Positions 1 through 9,620 of a stretch of DNA of 64,000 nt are shown here, one piece after another. Each line of letters opens with the position of its first letter. The first letter of the stretch is position 1. Made by a program: the position numbers and the translations under genes. This DNA comes from Rathayibacter sp. SW19. GTDB taxonomy: Bacteria > Actinomycetota > Actinomycetes > Actinomycetales > Microbacteriaceae. The stretch lies in assembly GCF_030866825.1 (NCBI RefSeq), contig NZ_CP133020.1:2294001-2358000 (forward strand). The letters run 5' to 3'. Under the pieces are notes generated by a model. That model did no database searches, was not told the DNA's origin, and worked only from the letters and a program-made list of their open reading frames with translations.

Positions 1-1
1 C

Positions 2-217
2 GGAGCGGGCATCGGCATCGCGGTTGGTCCGGTGCGCCGCTGGTTGTTCGCACTCGTCGTCGTGGAGATCGTTCAGATCGCAGTGGGGCTACTGCAGTCG
101 AACATCGGGCTCCCGGGTTATCTCGTGGGCATTCACCTGGTGCTTGCCAGCGTGCTCGTCTCGGTGACGGTGGCGGTGATGCTGAATCTGAAGCAGCCGG
201 TGTTAGAACGGCAATAA
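2..217 (+). CDS. ctaA: Heme A synthase (COX15/CtaA), C-terminal fragment
   Basis: The 5' part lies outside the window; about 71 C-terminal residues are present and end at TAA. CtaA oxidises the methyl group of heme O to make heme A for aa3-type cytochrome oxidase in the membrane. The fragment shows two hydrophobic segments and a GIHL motif whose histidine fits a family heme ligand. It converges with ctaB, which makes heme O, and the two 3' ends overlap by 15 bp. That adjacency supports the call, because the fragment alone is short and generic. Confidence 0.8.
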   Translation, partial: GAGIGIAVGPVRRWLFALVVVEIVQIAVGLLQSNIGLPGYLVGIHLVLASVLVSVTVAVMLNLKQPVLERQ

Positions 218-1132
218 CGGCAGAAGCGGGTCGATTGCGATCGCCAGGAACAGCAGCGACAGATATGTGATCGAACCGTGGAACACGCGCATCGGCGACA
301 CGTTTTCGTGACGGATCGCAAGATGATACAGGCGATGCGTCTCGAAGATGAACCAGCCACCCGAGGCGAGTGCAGTGACCGTGTAGATGAGCCCCATGTG
401 CGCAACAGGGATCAGCAGGAGGGAACAGGCAATGGTCGCCCACGCGTAGAGGATCGTCTGCAGCCCGACGAAGGCCCGGCCGCGCATGACGGCGAGCATC
501 GGAACGCCGGCCGACTGGTAGTCGTCGCGATACTTCATCGACAACGGCCAGTAGTGCGGCGGCGTCCACAGGAAGATGACGCCGAACAGAATCCAGGGCG
601 CCCAGTCGAGCGATCCGGTGACCGCTGACCACCCGATCAGTACGGGGAAGCATCCCGCGATTCCGCCCCAGATGATGTTCTGCTCTGTGCGACGCTTGAG
701 GATCAGCGTGTAGATCACCACATAGAAGAAGATCGCGATCACGGACAGCAGCGCGGTCAGCCAGTTGGTCATGAAGTACAGCCACACCGTCGACGCAACA
801 GCTAGCGCCCAGGAGAAGATCAGCGCGGCCCGCGGTGTGAGCTCGCCGGTCACGAGCGGACGGTCTTTGGTTCGGCGCATGATCTTGTCGATGTCGCGGT
901 CGATATAGCAATTGAATGCTGCCGCGCTGCCTGCACTGAGTGCTCCGCCGATCACGGTGGCGACAACCAGCCAGGGGTTTGGCAAACCCCGTTCCGCCAG
1001 GATCATGACCGGCACGGTTGTGACGAGCAGGAGCTCCATCACCCGCGGTTTGGTCAGCGACAGGTACGCCTTGAACGTTCGCTTGAAACCGATGCGACCG
1101 GGCGTCGCCCGGTTCTGTACAGCAACGTCCAT
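203..1132 (-). CDS. ctaB: Protoheme IX farnesyltransferase (heme O synthase)
   Basis: This UbiA-family prenyltransferase, 309 aa, transfers a farnesyl group to heme B to form heme O, the substrate of CtaA. The first Asp-rich motif N-CYIDRDID spans residues 74-82 and is followed by KxxRTKDRPL. The second is YRDDYQSAG near residues 201-209. Roughly eight to nine hydrophobic segments fit an integral membrane enzyme. The ATG start has an AGAGGAG ribosome site just upstream. It diverges from the pentose phosphate operon, the usual actinobacterial ctaB|tkt arrangement. Confidence 0.96.
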   Translation of the reverse strand: MDVAVQNRATPGRIGFKRTFKAYLSLTKPRVMELLLVTTVPVMILAERGLPNPWLVVATVIGGALSAGSAAAFNCYIDRDIDKIMRRTKDRPLVTGELTPRAALIFSWALAVASTVWLYFMTNWLTALLSVIAIFFYVVIYTLILKRRTEQNIIWGGIAGCFPVLIGWSAVTGSLDWAPWILFGVIFLWTPPHYWPLSMKYRDDYQSAGVPMLAVMRGRAFVGLQTILYAWATIACSLLLIPVAHMGLIYTVTALASGGWFIFETHRLYHLAIRHENVSPMRVFHGSITYLSLLFLAIAIDPLLPLLPF

Positions 1133-1416
1133 TACTCCTCTTACGCAGTCAAATCCTGGTGCTCAGTCTAGATCATCGGGCCAAATGCGGCGAAGGCCGC
1201 CCGCGTGCCAACGTGACGACGCAGGAGTCGACGTGGTTGGCTCTTCTCTATACTTGGAAGTGCTCGCCTCCCGGTGCGCCCCGCTTCGACTCCGCCGCTC
1301 GCGGTCAGCCGGAGGCAAGACGAACCGGTGCCGATGATGTCTTCGGCGTGCACTACCTCTAACCGGGCGGCCGTCTTCCTGGCGGGCCCCCTTGAAATGA
1401 GAAGGGTCATTTTCCA
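1133..1416. promoter_or_regulatory. Divergent ctaB/tkt intergenic region
   Basis: This 284 bp spacer is the longest gene-free stretch in the window. On the + strand a TATACT hexamer at 1249-1254 is a fair -10 candidate for tkt, with no convincing -35. On the - strand TAGACT at about 1167-1172 could serve ctaB. The rest is GC-rich, with no clear operator, riboswitch or ORF. Confidence 0.35.
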
Positions 1417-3510
1417 GTGGCAGCTCTGCAATGGGATTCCGTAGACGATCAAGCAGTCGACACCGCCCGCATCTTGGCGGCAGACGCAGTTGAAAAGGTA
1501 GGAAACGGGCACCCTGGCACTGCCATGAGTCTGGCCCCTGCCGCTTACCTGTTGTTCCAAAAGGTGATGCGCAAGGATCCGCATGATCAGCACTGGCTGG
1601 GCCGTGACCGTTTCATTCTCTCCTGCGGGCACAGTTCGCTCACGCAGTACGTGCAGTTGTACTTCGGCGGCTATGGGTTGGAGCTGAAGGACCTCGAGGC
1701 ACTGCGCACCTGGGGTTCGCTCACCCCTGGCCACCCGGAATATCGTCACACCGACGGTATCGAGATCACGACCGGCCCCCTCGGCCAGGGCTTGAGTTCG
1801 GCCGTGGGCTTCGCCTATGCCAGTCGATACGAGCGTGGCTTGTTGGACCCGGACGCAGAGCCGGGAACAAGCCCGTTCGACCACTTCGTCTACGTGATCG
1901 CCAGTGACGGTGATCTTCAGGAAGGTATCACGAGCGAAGCGTCCTCGCTCGCCGGACACCAGGAGCTGGGCAACCTGGTCGTCATCTATGACAGCAACCA
2001 GATTTCGATCGAGGACGACACCGACGTCGCATTCACGGAGGATGTGAAGGCACGGTACGAGGCATACCACTGGCATGTGCAGACAGTCGACTGGAAGAAG
2101 ACCGGCCGTTACGTCGAAGACGTGCAGGAGCTTTTCGACGCGATCGAGGCAGCGAAAGCCGTCACTGACCGCCCATCCATGATCATTCTGAAGACGATCA
2201 TCGGCTGGCCGAGCCCGACGAAGCAGAACTCGGGCGCGATCCATGGGTCCGCTCTTGGTGGCAGCGAGCTCGCCGCCGTCAAGGAGGTACTGGGTTTCGA
2301 CCCGGCAGAGCATTTCGTCGTCGCACCTGAGATCATCGAGCACACACGCAAAGCCGTCGATCGCGGCGCGGACGAGCATGCGGAATGGACCGTGAAGTTC
2401 GATGCGTGGGCCGCGGCGAATCCCGAGCGCAAGACATTGCTGGATCGGCTGCTCGCCGGCGAGCTCCCGAACGGCGTCGAGGAGGTACTTCCCGTCTTCG
2501 AAGCGGGCAAGGACGTTTCAACGCGCGCGGCAAGCGGAAAGGTTTTGAACGCACTGGCACCCGTGCTTCCCGAGTTGTGGGGCGGCTCGGCGGACCTCGC
2601 CGGATCGAACAACACGACGATCGAGGGCGCTGCCTCCTTCATTCCGGCCGAGCGCTCGACGCACGAATGGACTGGGGATCCGTATGGCCGCGTGCTGCAC
2701 TTCGGCATCCGAGAGCATGCGATGGCCGCGATCCTCAACGGCATCGTCTTGCATGGACCGACCCGTCCATACGGTGGCACGTTCCTGATCTTCAGCGACT
2801 ACATGCGCCCGGCCGTGCGTCTGGCCGCTCTGATGAATATTCCGTCGATCTTCGTGTGGACCCACGATTCTGTCGCACTCGGCGAAGACGGCCCCACGCA
2901 TCAGCCGATCGAGCAATTGGCCGCCCTGCGAGCGATACCGCAACTGAGCGTCGTGCGTCCGGGCGACGCAAACGAGGTCGCGTACGCCTGGCTCGAGTTG
3001 CTGAAGCGCCGTGGTGGTCCGGCGGGCATCGCGTTGACCCGACAGAACATTCCGGTGTTCGAGCGTGGCGAGGGCGAAGCATCCGGCGAGACGCTCGCAT
3101 CCGCAAAGAATGTATCGAAGGGCGCCTACATCCTTGCCGAAGCGCCGAACGGCGCGCCCGACGTCATCCTGATCGCCACAGGGTCCGAGCTTCAGCTCGC
3201 CGTCAATGCCCGCGATGCGCTGAAGGCCGAGGGTGTGGGCGCCCGGGTGGTGTCTGCTCCGAGTCTCGAGTGGTTCGAAGAACAGAGCGCGGAATACCGT
3301 GAGTCGGTGCTTCCTGCGAGCGTCAAGGCGCGCGTTTCCGTTGAGGCAGGCATCGCGCTCACCTGGCGTGGCTATGTCGGCGACGCCGGCCGCAGCGTCT
3401 CGATCGAGCACTTCGGCGCGTCGGCGGACTACAAGACGCTGTTTCAGAAGTTCGGAATCACGACGGATGCCGTCGTGGCGGCCGCCAAGGAATCGATCGC
3501 CGCGCTCTAG
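1417..3510 (+). CDS. tkt: Transketolase
   Basis: A thiamine-diphosphate enzyme of the non-oxidative pentose phosphate pathway, 697 aa, moving two-carbon units between sugar phosphates. Visible features are GNGHPG at residues 29-34, the ThDP/metal motif running from SDGDLQEG (163-170) to YDSN (191-194), and HGSALGG later in the N-terminal half. The pyrimidine-binding and C-terminal domains are complete. The GTG start is preceded by AGAAGGG. It is the first gene of tkt-tal-pgi-zwf-opcA-pgl, so its promoter probably serves the whole operon. Confidence 0.97.
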   Translation: MAALQWDSVDDQAVDTARILAADAVEKVGNGHPGTAMSLAPAAYLLFQKVMRKDPHDQHWLGRDRFILSCGHSSLTQYVQLYFGGYGLELKDLEALRTWGSLTPGHPEYRHTDGIEITTGPLGQGLSSAVGFAYASRYERGLLDPDAEPGTSPFDHFVYVIASDGDLQEGITSEASSLAGHQELGNLVVIYDSNQISIEDDTDVAFTEDVKARYEAYHWHVQTVDWKKTGRYVEDVQELFDAIEAAKAVTDRPSMIILKTIIGWPSPTKQNSGAIHGSALGGSELAAVKEVLGFDPAEHFVVAPEIIEHTRKAVDRGADEHAEWTVKFDAWAAANPERKTLLDRLLAGELPNGVEEVLPVFEAGKDVSTRAASGKVLNALAPVLPELWGGSADLAGSNNTTIEGAASFIPAERSTHEWTGDPYGRVLHFGIREHAMAAILNGIVLHGPTRPYGGTFLIFSDYMRPAVRLAALMNIPSIFVWTHDSVALGEDGPTHQPIEQLAALRAIPQLSVVRPGDANEVAYAWLELLKRRGGPAGIALTRQNIPVFERGEGEASGETLASAKNVSKGAYILAEAPNGAPDVILIATGSELQLAVNARDALKAEGVGARVVSAPSLEWFEEQSAEYRESVLPASVKARVSVEAGIALTWRGYVGDAGRSVSIEHFGASADYKTLFQKFGITTDAVVAAAKESIAAL

Positions 3511-3542
3511 GCGCGCAAGACGCAAGGAGAAAGGCACCCATC

Positions 3543-4694
3543 ATGGCAACAACCACAGAACAGCTCGCAGAAGCAGGCGTCAGCATCTGGCTCGACGACC
3601 TCTCGCGGGAGCGGATCGTTTCCGGCGGACTGCAGAAGTTGATCGACGAACGCAACGTGGTTGGAGTGACAACCAACCCGACGATCTTTGCGTCGGCACT
3701 CAGCAGCGGCGACGCGTACGACGAGCAGATCGGCCAGCTCGCCGAGGCAGGCGTGGAGGTCGATGAGGCAGTCTTCGAGATCACCACAACGGATGTCGCG
3801 AACGCAGCCGACATCTTCACGCCGACCTACGAGGCGTCCGGGCACGTCGACGGGCGGGTGTCGATCGAGGTCGAACCCGGATTGGCCCGTGACGGCGCAG
3901 GCTCGACGGCTGAAGCAAAGCGGCTGTGGGCGAAGGTGAACAAGCCGAATGCGATGATCAAGATTCCGGCAACGGAAGAGGGCCTCGAGGCGATCGCGGA
4001 CGCGACGGCCGCTGGGATCAATGTCAACATCACCCTGATCTTCAGCCTGAAACGCCATCGCGAGGTCATCAACGCCTATTTGAGCGGCTTGGAACGCGCC
4101 AAAGCCGCGGGAATCGATATCTCGAAAATCTACTCGGTTGCGTCGTTCTTCGTCTCAAGGGTCGATGTCGAGGTCGACAAGCGTCTGGACGCGATCGGCA
4201 CGCCAGAAGCGCTCGCGCTCAAGAACAAGGCAGGCATCGCAAACGCGCAGTTGGCCTATCAGGTGTTCGAGCAGGCATTTTCATCGGAACGCGCCAAGAC
4301 ACTGATCGCAGCAGGAGCCAATCTGCAACGACCGTTGTGGGCATCGACCGGCGTGAAAGACCCGAGCCTTCCTGACACGCTCTATGTGACCAACCTCGTC
4401 GCACGAAACGTGATCAACACGATGCCGGAGAAGACGCTGGAGGCCACGTTCGACCATGGCGTCATCCCGACCGACAGCGTCACGGGTGCGTACGATGAGG
4501 CGAACGCCGTTCTCGACGCGCTCGCCGCAGTGGGGATCTCCTATGACGAGGTCACGCAGCAGCTGGAAGACGAGGGCATCTCGAAGTTCATCATCTCCTG
4601 GAACGCCTTGCTCGACGACGTGCGCAATGCTCTGAGGGCAGCACAGCCAGGGGCAGCACAGTCAGGAGCAGCACAGCCCGGGGCAACACGGTGA
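3543..4694 (+). CDS. tal: Transaldolase
   Basis: The enzyme transfers a dihydroxyacetone unit between sedoheptulose-7-P and glyceraldehyde-3-P. At 383 aa it is the long actinobacterial form, beginning SIWLDDLSRERI and carrying the GVTTNPTIF motif (residues 41-49). The Schiff-base lysine is probably K140 in NAMIKIPAT. The last ~18 residues form a low-complexity AAQPG/AAQSG tail encoded by a 15 bp tandem repeat, which is not part of the enzyme fold. Its TGA overlaps the GTG of pgi (GTGA), implying coupled translation. Confidence 0.96.
   Translation: MATTTEQLAEAGVSIWLDDLSRERIVSGGLQKLIDERNVVGVTTNPTIFASALSSGDAYDEQIGQLAEAGVEVDEAVFEITTTDVANAADIFTPTYEASGHVDGRVSIEVEPGLARDGAGSTAEAKRLWAKVNKPNAMIKIPATEEGLEAIADATAAGINVNITLIFSLKRHREVINAYLSGLERAKAAGIDISKIYSVASFFVSRVDVEVDKRLDAIGTPEALALKNKAGIANAQLAYQVFEQAFSSERAKTLIAAGANLQRPLWASTGVKDPSLPDTLYVTNLVARNVINTMPEKTLEATFDHGVIPTDSVTGAYDEANAVLDALAAVGISYDEVTQQLEDEGISKFIISWNALLDDVRNALRAAQPGAAQSGAAQPGATR
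4637..4690 (+). repeat. 15 bp in-frame tandem repeat at the 3' end of tal
   Basis: Three 15 bp units of the form GGCAGCACAGYCMGG run from 4637 to 4681, followed by a partial fourth to 4690. They encode repeated AAQPG-type residues. The unit length is a multiple of three, so copy-number changes would keep the frame and only alter tail length. Confidence 0.8.
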
Positions 4695-6304
4695 GTTTCA
4701 AAATCCACGTGAGCGGCGCCGCCGCCGAGGCCGTCACGGCCCAGGTGCCCGCTCTTGTGGCCGATCTCGTGGCATCCGGGATCACCGCACAGGATCCTGC
4801 CCTCTGGGGCAAGAAGGCCGAACACGAGGCAAGCATCCGCCTCGGCTGGACAGAGGCGGTCGAGATCTCGCGGCCGCTGATTCCGTCCATCACCGCGCTG
4901 CGCGAAAAGCTGCTCGCCGCAGGGGTCAACCACTTCGTGCTGAGCGGCATGGGCGGTTCGTCGCTCGCCCCAGAGGTGATCACGCAGACGAACAGCTGCG
5001 AACTGACCATCCTCGACACGACGGACCCCGCTCAGATCAGCGACGCGTTGAACGATCGGCTCACCACGAGCGCGCTGATCGTCGCCTCGAAATCCGGCTC
5101 GACCATTGAGACCGATAGTCATCGTCGTATGTATGAGAAGGCCTTCCGCGAAGCGGGCATCGACCCGCGTGAGCGCATCATCGTCGTGACGGACCCGGAG
5201 TCGCCGCTGGACACGTCGGCCCGCGAAGCCGGCTACACGGTGTTCAACGCCGACCCCAATGTCGGAGGCCGTTATTCCGCTTTGACCGCCTTCGGACTTG
5301 TCCCGTCTGGTCTGGCCGGCGTCGACCTCAATGAGCTACTGGTCGAGGCTGAGACGATCTCGCTCGAGCTCGCGATCGACGACCCGACCAACCCTGGGCT
5401 GATCCTCGCCGCGGCGATGGCCGGAACCACGCCGCTCAAGAACAAGCTCGGCATCGTGTCGGACGGCACCCATATTGTCGGGTTCGCCGACTTGGCCGAG
5501 CAGTTGATCGCAGAATCGACGGGCAAGAAGGGCAGTGGCATCCTTCCGGTCGTGCTCGACACGCTGGCCCCGGAGTTGAGCGAAAGCCTGCCGGATCTGC
5601 AGATCGTTCGACTCGTCGACGACGCTGAGGCACACCACCTGCGTGCGGTCAACCGGCACGAGGGAGAGATCCTGGTTTCCGGGTCTTTGGGCGCCCAGCT
5701 GCTGGTCTGGGAGTTCGCGACCGCCGCCGCGGGGCGGCTTCTCGGCATCAATCCGTTCGATCAGCCTGATGTGGAGTCTGCGAAGATCGCGGCCCGGGGC
5801 TTGCTTGACGCTCGCCCGGAGCCCACCTCTCCCGCGTTCATTGCGGATGGCATCGAAGTGCGCGGCACGGCCGGCCTGCTCGACGATGTCGAGACCCTGG
5901 ACGAGGCCATCGCGGCACTTCTTGCACAGTTGCCATCAGACGGCTACGTCAGTGTTCAGGCGTACGTGAATCGCCTGGCCCTGCCACAACTGGCCGGTAT
6001 TCGTGATCTCGTCGCGGCAAGGGCAGCGCGACCGGTCACATTCGGCTGGGGGCCTCGCTTCCTTCACTCGACCGGCCAATTCCACAAGGGCGGACCGGCG
6101 ATCGGCGTCTTCCTGCAGATCACAACCAACGAACAGACAGACCTTCAGGTTCCTGACCGCCCGTTCACCTTCGGCCAGCTGATCCAAGCGCAGGCCGACG
6201 GCGATGCGCGTGTACTCGCGGAGCACGGCAGACCGGTTCTCACCCTGACCCTGACCGATCCGGGGAACGATATCGTCGCCCTGTTCGGCGCCATCAACGA
6301 CTAG
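4691..6304 (+). CDS. pgi: Glucose-6-phosphate isomerase
   Basis: It interconverts glucose-6-P and fructose-6-P, linking glycolysis to the pentose phosphate branch. It has 537 aa and two SIS-type sugar-isomerase lobes: LSGMGGSSLAPE near residue 80 and ASKSGSTIET near residue 136 bind phosphate. It is a divergent form similar to those found inside actinobacterial tkt-tal operons, and lacks some signatures of the classical 550 aa enzyme. The GTG start overlaps the tal stop. Its position between tal and zwf agrees with the call. Confidence 0.92.
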   Translation: MSFKIHVSGAAAEAVTAQVPALVADLVASGITAQDPALWGKKAEHEASIRLGWTEAVEISRPLIPSITALREKLLAAGVNHFVLSGMGGSSLAPEVITQTNSCELTILDTTDPAQISDALNDRLTTSALIVASKSGSTIETDSHRRMYEKAFREAGIDPRERIIVVTDPESPLDTSAREAGYTVFNADPNVGGRYSALTAFGLVPSGLAGVDLNELLVEAETISLELAIDDPTNPGLILAAAMAGTTPLKNKLGIVSDGTHIVGFADLAEQLIAESTGKKGSGILPVVLDTLAPELSESLPDLQIVRLVDDAEAHHLRAVNRHEGEILVSGSLGAQLLVWEFATAAAGRLLGINPFDQPDVESAKIAARGLLDARPEPTSPAFIADGIEVRGTAGLLDDVETLDEAIAALLAQLPSDGYVSVQAYVNRLALPQLAGIRDLVAARAARPVTFGWGPRFLHSTGQFHKGGPAIGVFLQITTNEQTDLQVPDRPFTFGQLIQAQADGDARVLAEHGRPVLTLTLTDPGNDIVALFGAIND

Positions 6305-6328
6305 ACGGCTTCCGTCTTGAGGAGACCC

Positions 6329-7867
6329 ATGACCCCGGTGGACATCACTCCGGATTTCAACCCGCTGCGGTTGGCGTCCGATCGTCGGCTGAATCGTATT
6401 GCGGGCCCAAGCAGCCTGATCATCTTCGGAGTGACCGGTGACCTGTCGCGCAAGAAACTGATGCCGGCTGTCTATGACCTGGCCAATCGCGGTCTGCTGC
6501 CGCCCGGTTTCGCTCTCGTCGGCTTTGCGCGACGCGACTGGGCCGATCAGGACTTCGAGAGAGTTGTCTACGACTCGGTCAAGCAGTACGCGCGCACGCC
6601 GTTTGAAGATGAGGTCTGGGAACAACTGGCCCAGGGCATCCGGTTCGTCTCTGGCGAGTTCGACGACGACGCCGCATTCCACCGGCTGAAAACGACGGTG
6701 GATGAACTCGATCGTGATCGTGGAACCATGGGCAACCATGCCTTCTATCTCTCGATCCCGCCGAAAGCGTTCCCGTTGGTCACCGAACAGTTGCGACGGT
6801 CCGGGCTTGCCGAGCAGTCCAAGGGTTGGCGCCGTGTCGTTATCGAGAAACCGTTCGGCAGTGATCTCAAGACCGCGCGTGAACTGAACGCCGTCGTCGA
6901 AACCGTGTTCCCTCCGGATTCGGTGTTCCGCATCGACCATTATCTTGGTAAAGAGACTGTACAGAACATTCTCGCGCTGCGTTTCGCCAACGAGTTGTAT
7001 GAGCCGATTTGGAACGCCAACTACGTCGATCATGTGCAAATCACCATGGCTGAGGACATCGGGGTCGGCGGTCGTGCGGGCTACTACGACGGGATCGGAG
7101 CGGCCCGTGACGTCATCCAGAACCATCTTCTGCAACTGCTGGCACTGACAGCCATGGAAGAACCCGTCTCGTTTGATGCTGCCGACCTGCGTGCGGAAAA
7201 GGAGAAGGTGCTGAAGGCGGTGCGAGTGCCGAAGGACCTCGCCACGGCCACCGCCCGCGGCCAGTATTCCAGCGGCTGGCAGGGTGGCGAGAAGGTCGTC
7301 GGATTCCTTGACGAGGATGGCATGGACCCTTCCTCGATCACCGAGACGTATGCGGCCATCAAACTCGGCATCGGCACGCGGCGCTGGGCGGGGGTGCCGT
7401 TTTATTTGCGGGCAGGTAAGCGGCTCGGCCGCCGCGTGACCGAGATCGCGGTCGTGTTCAAACGGGCCCCTCAGCAATTGTTTGCCGAGAGTCAGACGTC
7501 GGCGCTGGGCCAGAACGCCCTGGTGATTCGTGTGCAGCCGGACGAAGGTGTCACGATCCGCTTCGGGTCCAAGGTTCCCGGAGCCGGCATGCAGGTGCGC
7601 GACGTCAGCATGGACTTCGGCTACGGGCATGCCTTCACAGAAGCCAGCCCCGAAGCCTATGAGCGGCTTATCCTCGACGTGCTGCTCGGTGATCCGCCGC
7701 TGTTCCCACGGCACGAAGAGGTTGAACTGTCCTGGAAGATCCTCGATCCGATTGAGGAATTCTGGGCGGCCGAGGGCGCTCCAGAGCAGTACCGGCCCGG
7801 AACCTGGGGTCCGGCATCCGCAGATGATCTTCTGGCCCGTGACGGCCGCACCTGGAGGCGACCATGA
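6329..7867 (+). CDS. zwf: Glucose-6-phosphate 1-dehydrogenase
   Basis: This enzyme catalyses the NADP-dependent first step of the oxidative pentose phosphate pathway, making 6-phosphogluconolactone; 512 aa. The Rossmann motif GVTGDLSRKKL lies at residues 34-44 and the substrate/catalytic motif RIDHYLGKE at 201-209. I chose the ATG at 6329, since AGGAG at 6320-6324 precedes it; a longer frame opens at a TTG at 6317, but that start would place this ribosome site inside the gene. The 3' end overlaps opcA by ATGA. Confidence 0.97.
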   Translation: MTPVDITPDFNPLRLASDRRLNRIAGPSSLIIFGVTGDLSRKKLMPAVYDLANRGLLPPGFALVGFARRDWADQDFERVVYDSVKQYARTPFEDEVWEQLAQGIRFVSGEFDDDAAFHRLKTTVDELDRDRGTMGNHAFYLSIPPKAFPLVTEQLRRSGLAEQSKGWRRVVIEKPFGSDLKTARELNAVVETVFPPDSVFRIDHYLGKETVQNILALRFANELYEPIWNANYVDHVQITMAEDIGVGGRAGYYDGIGAARDVIQNHLLQLLALTAMEEPVSFDAADLRAEKEKVLKAVRVPKDLATATARGQYSSGWQGGEKVVGFLDEDGMDPSSITETYAAIKLGIGTRRWAGVPFYLRAGKRLGRRVTEIAVVFKRAPQQLFAESQTSALGQNALVIRVQPDEGVTIRFGSKVPGAGMQVRDVSMDFGYGHAFTEASPEAYERLILDVLLGDPPLFPRHEEVELSWKILDPIEEFWAAEGAPEQYRPGTWGPASADDLLARDGRTWRRP

Positions 7868-8826
7868 TTGTCGAACTGCCCGACACGACCACGAGCAAGG
7901 TGTCGAAAGCTCTCGTCAAGATTCGCGAGGAGGGTGGCGTCGTCACCCTCGGTCGCGTGCTCACGCTGGTGATCGCCACGACCCTCGGTGCGGAAGAGGA
8001 TGCGATCGAAGCTGCCAACGACGCCTCGCGCGAACATCCGATGCGCGTGATCGTGATCTCCACGGCCGACGAAGACAGCGGGCCAGGTGAGCAGGAAGGG
8101 CGCCTGGACGCGCAAATTCGGGTCGGCGGCGACGCAGGAGCGAGCGAAGTCATCGTTCTTCGCGCTTATGGCGAGACCGCCCGTGACGAGGAAGGTCTTG
8201 TCACCGGTCTGTTGCTGCCGGACGCTCCCGTTGTTGCGTGGTGGCCGGGCGTTGCGCCCGCTGTTGTCTCAGCGTCGCCTCTCGGCCGGATTGCGACCCG
8301 TCGGATAACGGATGCGTCAACCCAATCCGACCCGCACGAAGCGCTCGTGCACCTGTCGCAAACCTATGTTCCCGGTGACACGGATTTCGCGTGGACGCGC
8401 CTCACCCTCTGGCGGGCGCAACTTGCTGCCGTGCTCGACCAGCCACCCTACGAAGCGGTGACGGCGATCGAGGTCGCCGGCGCCCCGGATTCACCGTCAA
8501 CGCTGCTGCTGGGTGCCTGGCTGGCGCTGCAGTTGGATGCGCCGGTGCAACATGACCTGACTTCGCGCGCCAGCGGCTCCATCGGCATCCACGGCGTACG
8601 TCTGACCCGTGAGTCCGGCACGATCGAGCTCGAACGGGACATGCCAAGCATCGCAACGCTCAGCCAGCCTGGGCAACCCGTGCACGACCTTTCACTCCCC
8701 CGCCGCGGGCTACGTGACTGTCTCGCGGAGGAACTGCGTAGGCTGGACCCAGATGACCTCTACGGCGAGGTGATCACACACGGGCTGGCTCGGCTTGAGG
8801 CGGCTGAACAGGGAGCGGCGGGGTAA
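7864..8826 (+). CDS. opcA: Glucose-6-phosphate dehydrogenase assembly protein OpcA
   Basis: OpcA (320 aa) binds and activates glucose-6-phosphate dehydrogenase in cyanobacteria and actinobacteria. It has no known catalytic residues. The N-terminal block with IVELPDTTTSKVSKALVKIR and the core motif DAPVVAWWPG are typical of the family. The start overlaps the zwf stop (ATGA), as expected for an obligate partner of Zwf. It is soluble, with no signal peptide or membrane segment. Confidence 0.95.
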   Translation: MIVELPDTTTSKVSKALVKIREEGGVVTLGRVLTLVIATTLGAEEDAIEAANDASREHPMRVIVISTADEDSGPGEQEGRLDAQIRVGGDAGASEVIVLRAYGETARDEEGLVTGLLLPDAPVVAWWPGVAPAVVSASPLGRIATRRITDASTQSDPHEALVHLSQTYVPGDTDFAWTRLTLWRAQLAAVLDQPPYEAVTAIEVAGAPDSPSTLLLGAWLALQLDAPVQHDLTSRASGSIGIHGVRLTRESGTIELERDMPSIATLSQPGQPVHDLSLPRRGLRDCLAEELRRLDPDDLYGEVITHGLARLEAAEQGAAG

Positions 8827-8829
8827 TCG

Positions 8830-9600
8830 ATGACGAACGAACGGCGGGTGCTTGTTCACCCAGACAAGCAAGCGCTGGCGGCTTCTGTCGCCGCGCGTTT
8901 CATCACGAAAACCGTTGATATCCTCGACGATCGTGGGCGTGCCACCGTTGTCCTCACCGGCGGCACGATGGGGATTGCCGTGCTTGCCGCCGTGAATAGC
9001 TCGCCGGCGCGTGACACGATCGACTGGTCTCGTGTGCACTTCTGGTGGGGTGACGAGCGCTTCGTCGAGAAGCACTCGGATGATCGCAACGAGAAACAGG
9101 CTCGCGAGGCGCTCTTGGACCACATCATCGTTCCGGCGGGAAACGTACATCCGTTCCCCGCATCAGACGAGGGGTTCAGCATCGAGGACGCTGCCGCCGA
9201 TTACGCTGCCCGGCTTGCCGAAAACGGTGAGGACGGCGCTGCATGGCCGCGCTTTGACATCACATTCCTCGGGGTCGGGCCCGATGGACATATTGCTTCG
9301 CTGTTCCCCGACCGCCCGGGGATTCGCGAGACGGATGCCGTTGTGATTGCTGTGACAAACTCTCCGAAGCCGCCGCCGGCACGGTTGAGCCTGACCCGCC
9401 CTGTGTTGAACTCGTCGGACAGGATCTGGCTCGTGCTTGCGGGCGCGGACAAGGCGTCTGCCCTCGGGCTCGCGTTAGCGGGCGCCAGTTATACAGAGGT
9501 TCCCGTCGCTGGCGCGAAAGGGCGCAAGCGCACCGTGTTCTTCGTCGACAAAGATGCTGCCGCCGAAGTTCCGGAAAGCCTCATCGCCTCGATTTACTGA
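8830..9600 (+). CDS. pgl: 6-phosphogluconolactonase
   Basis: It hydrolyses 6-phosphoglucono-lactone, completing the Zwf step; 256 aa, DevB/SOL family. Diagnostic blocks are VLTGGTMG, the WGDERFV segment and GVGPDGHIASLFP, containing the catalytic histidine. It starts 3 nt after opcA and is the last gene of the operon. Downstream is the 4 x 40 bp repeat array rather than an obvious hairpin terminator. Confidence 0.96.
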   Translation: MTNERRVLVHPDKQALAASVAARFITKTVDILDDRGRATVVLTGGTMGIAVLAAVNSSPARDTIDWSRVHFWWGDERFVEKHSDDRNEKQAREALLDHIIVPAGNVHPFPASDEGFSIEDAAADYAARLAENGEDGAAWPRFDITFLGVGPDGHIASLFPDRPGIRETDAVVIAVTNSPKPPPARLSLTRPVLNSSDRIWLVLAGADKASALGLALAGASYTEVPVAGAKGRKRTVFFVDKDAAAEVPESLIASIY

Positions 9601-9620
9601 CGAGTTCGACGCTCGACTCG

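Noticed and set aside
1168..2379. 403 aa reverse open frame opposite tkt
   Set aside because: It is antisense to the transketolase N-terminal half and has no domain or ribosome site.
5936..7714. 592 aa reverse open frame opposite pgi and zwf
   Set aside because: It is antisense to two clear enzymes, has a composition typical of a GC-rich shadow frame and no recognisable domain.
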